From assembly GCF_029319185.1 (NCBI RefSeq), contig NZ_CP119754.1, positions 3,534,001 to 3,598,000 on the forward strand: a DNA stretch of 64,000 bases. Reading direction: 5' to 3'. Positions 61,178 to 64,000 of the stretch are shown here, in pieces. A program made the position numbers and the translations under genes. This DNA comes from Superficieibacter sp. HKU1. GTDB lineage: Bacteria > Pseudomonadota > Gammaproteobacteria > Enterobacterales > Enterobacteriaceae. The notes beneath the pieces were generated by a model. It was not told the DNA's origin. It saw nothing but the letters and a program-made list of their open reading frames with translations, and ran no database searches. Positions within the stretch are counted from its first letter, which is position 1, and every line of letters begins with the position of its first letter.

Positions 61178-61623
61178 ACGTCGCGGGCTCCCAGCAGGTT
61201 AACTACCGCATCGATCGCCAGTTCATAGCCGAGCGCGCCCAGTCCGGCAATCACCCCGGTGGCCGCTTTCGATACCATAGAGTGATGACGAAACGACTCG
61301 CGCTTCCAGATATTGCTCATATGCGCTTCAATGATCGGGCCATCAAACATCAGCAATGCATCCAGAATGGGTACTGAACTGTAGGTCAGGCCCGCCGCGT
61401 TGATAATCAATCCCGCAGCGTTCTGACGCGCCTCCTGGATCCAGTCGACCAGTACGCCTTCGTGGTTGCTCTGGCGAAACTGCAATATCATCCCGTGCGA
61501 TTGCGCACGTTGCTGACAGCGCTCGCCAATGCTGGCAAAACTGTCGCTGCCGTAGGTGCCGTTTTTATCCAGCCCGTATAAATTGGCGTTCGGCCCGTTG
61601 AGAAAATAGATCTGCTGTGACAT
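61174..61623 (-). CDS. Type II 3-dehydroquinate dehydratase-like protein (divergent AroQ)
   Basis: 149 residues with the AroQ fold signature LNGPNANLYG. Catalytic Tyr (in GTYGS), Asn in INAAG, His and Asn in EAHMSN and Arg in ESFRHHS are kept. The flexible-lid Arg of true AroQ (GTREPEIYG type) is replaced (LDKNGTYG), and the THTS segment reads TYSS. It may act on a substrate other than dehydroquinate. E. coli relatives use the unrelated type I enzyme AroD for shikimate synthesis, so a catabolic role is likely. Strong GGAGGATAT ribosome site. Confidence 0.78.
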   Translation of the reverse strand: MSQQIYFLNGPNANLYGLDKNGTYGSDSFASIGERCQQRAQSHGMILQFRQSNHEGVLVDWIQEARQNAAGLIINAAGLTYSSVPILDALLMFDGPIIEAHMSNIWKRESFRHHSMVSKAATGVIAGLGALGYELAIDAVVNLLGARDV

Positions 61624-61635
61624 ATATCCTCCAGA

Positions 61636-62250
61636 TTAAAGGTGCGGACGGGTCGCAGCCATGGCCGGATGCGCATCGAAGACGGCGAACCAGGCGGCGG
61701 TCAGCGGATGGCCGGTGCGCCAGTTGAGTCCGGCAAAGCGGAAGTCGAGATAGCCGAGCGCGCAACCGATAGCAATGAGGCCAATATCCACGGGCCGATC
61801 GCTAAAATCGCTGACCTGACTTTCAATGGCCGCCAGCGCGGCGGCAACTTTTTTCAGCTGCGCGTCCGCCCAGTCCTGCCACTGCTTTTCAGGCGGCCGG
61901 GCGCTGAACTCGTAGCGTGCCAGCAATGCCGCATCAATTAACCCATCGCCCAGCGCCTGCCGTGCCAGGCTTTGCCAGCGCGCCTCCCCTTTTTGCGGGA
62001 ATAAATCGCCCTGTGCACGCGCGTTGAGGTATTCGCAAATCACCCGGCTGTCATAAAGACAGATGCCGTCTTCGGTGCGCAGCGCCGGTACTTTTGCCAG
62101 CGGATTAAACGCGGCGATACGGTCGTCGCGCACCACAGGATGCGCGGCGGAATCCAGCCGTTCTATTTCATCAGCCAGTCCCAGCACTGTCGCGCACACC
62201 ATGACTTTGCGCACATACGCAGAGGTGGAAGCAAAAAAGAGCTGCATCAT
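61636..62250 (-). CDS. Glutathione S-transferase family protein
   Basis: 204 residues. N-terminal thioredoxin-like domain (about 1-78) with Ser near residue 9-11 (ASTSAYVRKV) and the glutathione contacts VPAL and YDSRVICEYL. An all-helical C-terminal domain follows. Resembles YibF-like or uncharacterised GSTs; an isomerase or thioether-bond lyase role in catabolism is possible. Starts at ATGATG overlapping the stop of the oxidoreductase gene. Confidence 0.82.
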   Translation of the reverse strand: MMQLFFASTSAYVRKVMVCATVLGLADEIERLDSAAHPVVRDDRIAAFNPLAKVPALRTEDGICLYDSRVICEYLNARAQGDLFPQKGEARWQSLARQALGDGLIDAALLARYEFSARPPEKQWQDWADAQLKKVAAALAAIESQVSDFSDRPVDIGLIAIGCALGYLDFRFAGLNWRTGHPLTAAWFAVFDAHPAMAATRPHL

Positions 62251-63242
62251 GAGGCCACCTGCAACAGCACTTTGCCAATGTTGGCGTTGGCTTCGAGGAT
62301 ACGATGCGCGTCTGCGGCCTGCGCTAACGGTAGCGTTTGATGCAAAGTCGGGGCGATTTTACCGGCGGCGATCAGCGGCAAAAGATGTTTGCTGATGCAC
62401 TGCGCCAGTCGCGTTTTCTCGCTTGCGCTTTTCGGGCGCAGCGTGGAGGAGGTCAGGCTCAGCCCCTTACGCATTACCAGTTGCAGATCGAGCTCAATCT
62501 TCGCCCCCTGCATAAAGGAAAGACTGACATGCCGACCACCCGGCGCTAACACGCTCAGATTGCGCGCCACGTAATCGCCGCCGACGTTATCCAGCACCAC
62601 ATCCACGCCGTGTCCCCCGGTTTCATCAACAATAACCGCAACGAAATCTTCGCTATGGCGGTTGATGGCGCGCCAGACGCCGAGCTGACGCAGCGCCGCC
62701 ACCTTCTCCGCGCCGCCCGCCGTCGCCACCACCCGCGCCCCGCACGCCTGCGCGCATTGAAGGGCAAAGGTGCCCACGCCGCTGGCAGCACCGTGGATCA
62801 GTACGGTTTCCCCCGGCTGCAAACGCCCCAGTTCAAACAGGTTATGCCACACAGTAAATGCCGCTTCCGGCACGCCTGCCGCCTGCGCGAGCGGCAGGTT
62901 TTGCGGCACGGTTAAACAGAGGTCGGCGCGGGCCACGCAGTAGTCGGCATAACCGCCGCCGTTGAGCAGCGCCATCACCGGGGTGCCGACGGCGGGATAG
63001 TCAACACCTGCGCCCAGCGCCGCCACGGTGCCGGAAACCTCCAGCCCGAGCACATCGGTTACCCCCGGCGGCAACGGCATGCCGTTGCGCTGGAGGAGAT
63101 CGGGACGGTTCACGCCCGCGCTGGCGACGCGGATCAGCACCTCACCCGCGCCAGGCTGCGGCACCTTCCGCTGTACGAGTTCTAACACCTCAGGACCGCC
63201 CGGCTGGCGCGCAATTATTGCGTTCATCATTTCAGGTATCAT
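62247..63242 (-). CDS. Zinc-independent quinone oxidoreductase-like dehydrogenase (PIG3/QorA type)
   Basis: 331-residue medium-chain dehydrogenase. NADPH-binding AASGVGTFALQ (near 150), GVNRPDLLQRNG and VLGLEVSGTV near the N-terminus. No structural zinc cysteines. It reduces quinones or enones with NADPH. Six bases after the ATPase stop and overlapping the GST gene, so all five genes of this arm are probably one transcript. Confidence 0.85.
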   Translation of the reverse strand: MIPEMMNAIIARQPGGPEVLELVQRKVPQPGAGEVLIRVASAGVNRPDLLQRNGMPLPPGVTDVLGLEVSGTVAALGAGVDYPAVGTPVMALLNGGGYADYCVARADLCLTVPQNLPLAQAAGVPEAAFTVWHNLFELGRLQPGETVLIHGAASGVGTFALQCAQACGARVVATAGGAEKVAALRQLGVWRAINRHSEDFVAVIVDETGGHGVDVVLDNVGGDYVARNLSVLAPGGRHVSLSFMQGAKIELDLQLVMRKGLSLTSSTLRPKSASEKTRLAQCISKHLLPLIAAGKIAPTLHQTLPLAQAADAHRILEANANIGKVLLQVAS

Positions 63243-63248
63243 TGGCGC

Positions 63249-64000
63249 TTATTCCTGTTTCGCGGTGCTAAACGCACACACGCCTTCGTCATCAACATTG
63301 ACGCCGACCAGGCTGCCGACGGGCCAGCGGGTCAGCGAATTCAGGCCGGACTGGCGGGCAAACAGCGCGGCGCTGCCAAGCGCGGGGGCATCAAGATGCA
63401 CATCGACATGATCGCCCTGAAAGACGTGAGCGATCACCGTGGCGCTGAACAGCGAGTGCGGACTAAGCTGTGCCAGCTGAATATTTTCCGGACGCACGTA
63501 GACGTCAAGGCGCTCGTCAATGGTGGCCTGTACGCGTTCCGCCGGCAGACGCAGCACATTGCCACCCACCTCAAGTATCGCCGCGCCATCGCGTCCGGCG
63601 TAGCGCCCCGGCAGAATGTTCACATCCCCCACAAAGCCCGCGACAAACGGGTCCTGCGGATGACGATAAATCGCATCCGGCGTACCGATCTGCCGGACAT
63701 GCCCTGCCGACATCACCACTACGCGATCGCTCATGCTCAGCGCTTCCCCCTGATCGTGCGTCACGAATACGGTAGTGACGCCAAGCTTGCGCTGGATCGC
63801 TTTCAGCTCAACCTGCATCGACAGGCGCAGATTTTTATCCAGCGCAGAGAACGGTTCATCCAGCAGCAGCACTTTGGGGCGGATCACCAGCGCACGCGCC
63901 AGCGCCACGCGCTGTTGCTGGCCTCCCGACAGTTCGCGCGGCTTGCGATGGCCGTAACCGGCAAGCTTCACCAGCGCCAGCGCCTGCTCAACGCGTTCGG
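63249..64000 (-). CDS. ABC transporter ATP-binding protein, polyamine-type (partial)
   Basis: The 3' 250 codons of an ATPase of the PotA/FbpC/UgpC type. Signature LSGGQQQRVALARAL, Walker B VLLLDEPFSALD, H-loop VTHDQGEAL and a C-terminal TOBE domain (about the last 110 residues) are visible. Walker A and the start are beyond the right edge. It most likely powers the binding protein and permeases at 56.2-58.9 kb, which lack an ATPase of their own. First visible gene of the second operon. Confidence 0.86.
   Translation of the reverse strand, partial: ERVEQALALVKLAGYGHRKPRELSGGQQQRVALARALVIRPKVLLLDEPFSALDKNLRLSMQVELKAIQRKLGVTTVFVTHDQGEALSMSDRVVVMSAGHVRQIGTPDAIYRHPQDPFVAGFVGDVNILPGRYAGRDGAAILEVGGNVLRLPAERVQATIDERLDVYVRPENIQLAQLSPHSLFSATVIAHVFQGDHVDVHLDAPALGSAALFARQSGLNSLTRWPVGSLVGVNVDDEGVCAFSTAKQE

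Noticed and set aside
37660..64000. Genomic island with integrase and att borders
   Set aside because: No integrase, transposase, tRNA end or flanking direct repeat is visible in the window. Only the contrast with E. coli gene order suggests variability.

Overview
The window is chromosomal DNA of a member of the Enterobacteriaceae, close to Citrobacter, Enterobacter, Kluyvera and Escherichia. The gene order mltB, srlAEBD-gutM-srlR-gutQ, norR/norVW, hypF-hydN, ascG/ascFB, hycABCDEFGHI, hypABCDE-fhlA, ygbA is the one known from E. coli K-12, and the proteins align almost end to end with their E. coli counterparts. REP/BIME repeats sit in the usual intergenic places. I cannot name the species. 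I saw no tRNA, rRNA, CRISPR array, insertion sequence, integrase or prophage.

Layout. 0.1-2.7 kb: a zinc-type ABC importer operon (minus strand) behind a Zur-like box, led by an overlooked 36-codon membrane peptide. 2.8-9.2 kb: murein hydrolase MltB, then the sorbitol (glucitol) PTS operon. 9.2-13.5 kb: NO detoxification, with NorR divergent from flavorubredoxin NorV and its reductase NorW, three NorR sites and a sigma-54 promoter. 13.6-18.7 kb: hydN, a formate dehydrogenase H in which selenocysteine 140 is replaced by an ordinary Cys codon, and hypF. 18.8-23 kb: the beta-glucoside asc genes. 23.1-36.9 kb: formate hydrogenlyase (hycA-I), hydrogenase maturation (hypA-E) and the activator FhlA. 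These are tied together by FhlA-like sites and sigma-54 promoters, so the hydN-fdhF-hypF transcript probably belongs to the same regulon. 37.1-37.5 kb: ygbA with an NsrR-like site.

In E. coli ygbA is followed by mutS. Here at least 26 kb of other genes follow, so the right-hand part is the variable side of the window. It holds treZ-treY (trehalose from maltooligosaccharides), a candidate 33-codon ORF, four small proteins resembling the AriR/YmgB/YcgZ connector family, and a DauR-like regulator. The regulator heads an operon of a D-threonine aldolase/D-serine dehydratase-type PLP enzyme, an M20 deacylase, a RidA protein and an MFS carrier. Further on come a GAF-PAS-GGDEF-EAL protein, a PoxB-like TPP enzyme, and a two-operon cluster of a split polyamine-type ABC importer, a flavin monooxygenase, an alpha-hydroxy-acid dehydrogenase, a LysR regulator, a GhrA-like dehydrogenase, an unusual AroQ-like protein, a GST, a quinone oxidoreductase and the transporter ATPase, which runs off the right edge.

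The best candidates for undescribed biology are the split-ABC/AroQ-like catabolic cluster (53.6-64 kb), the D-amino-acid-type operon with RidA (44.4-49.3 kb), the small-protein cluster (42.1-44.1 kb) and the peptide coupled to the zinc transporter (2.5 kb). Functions in the left 37 kb rest on recognisable orthology. Substrates on the right are inferred from families only.
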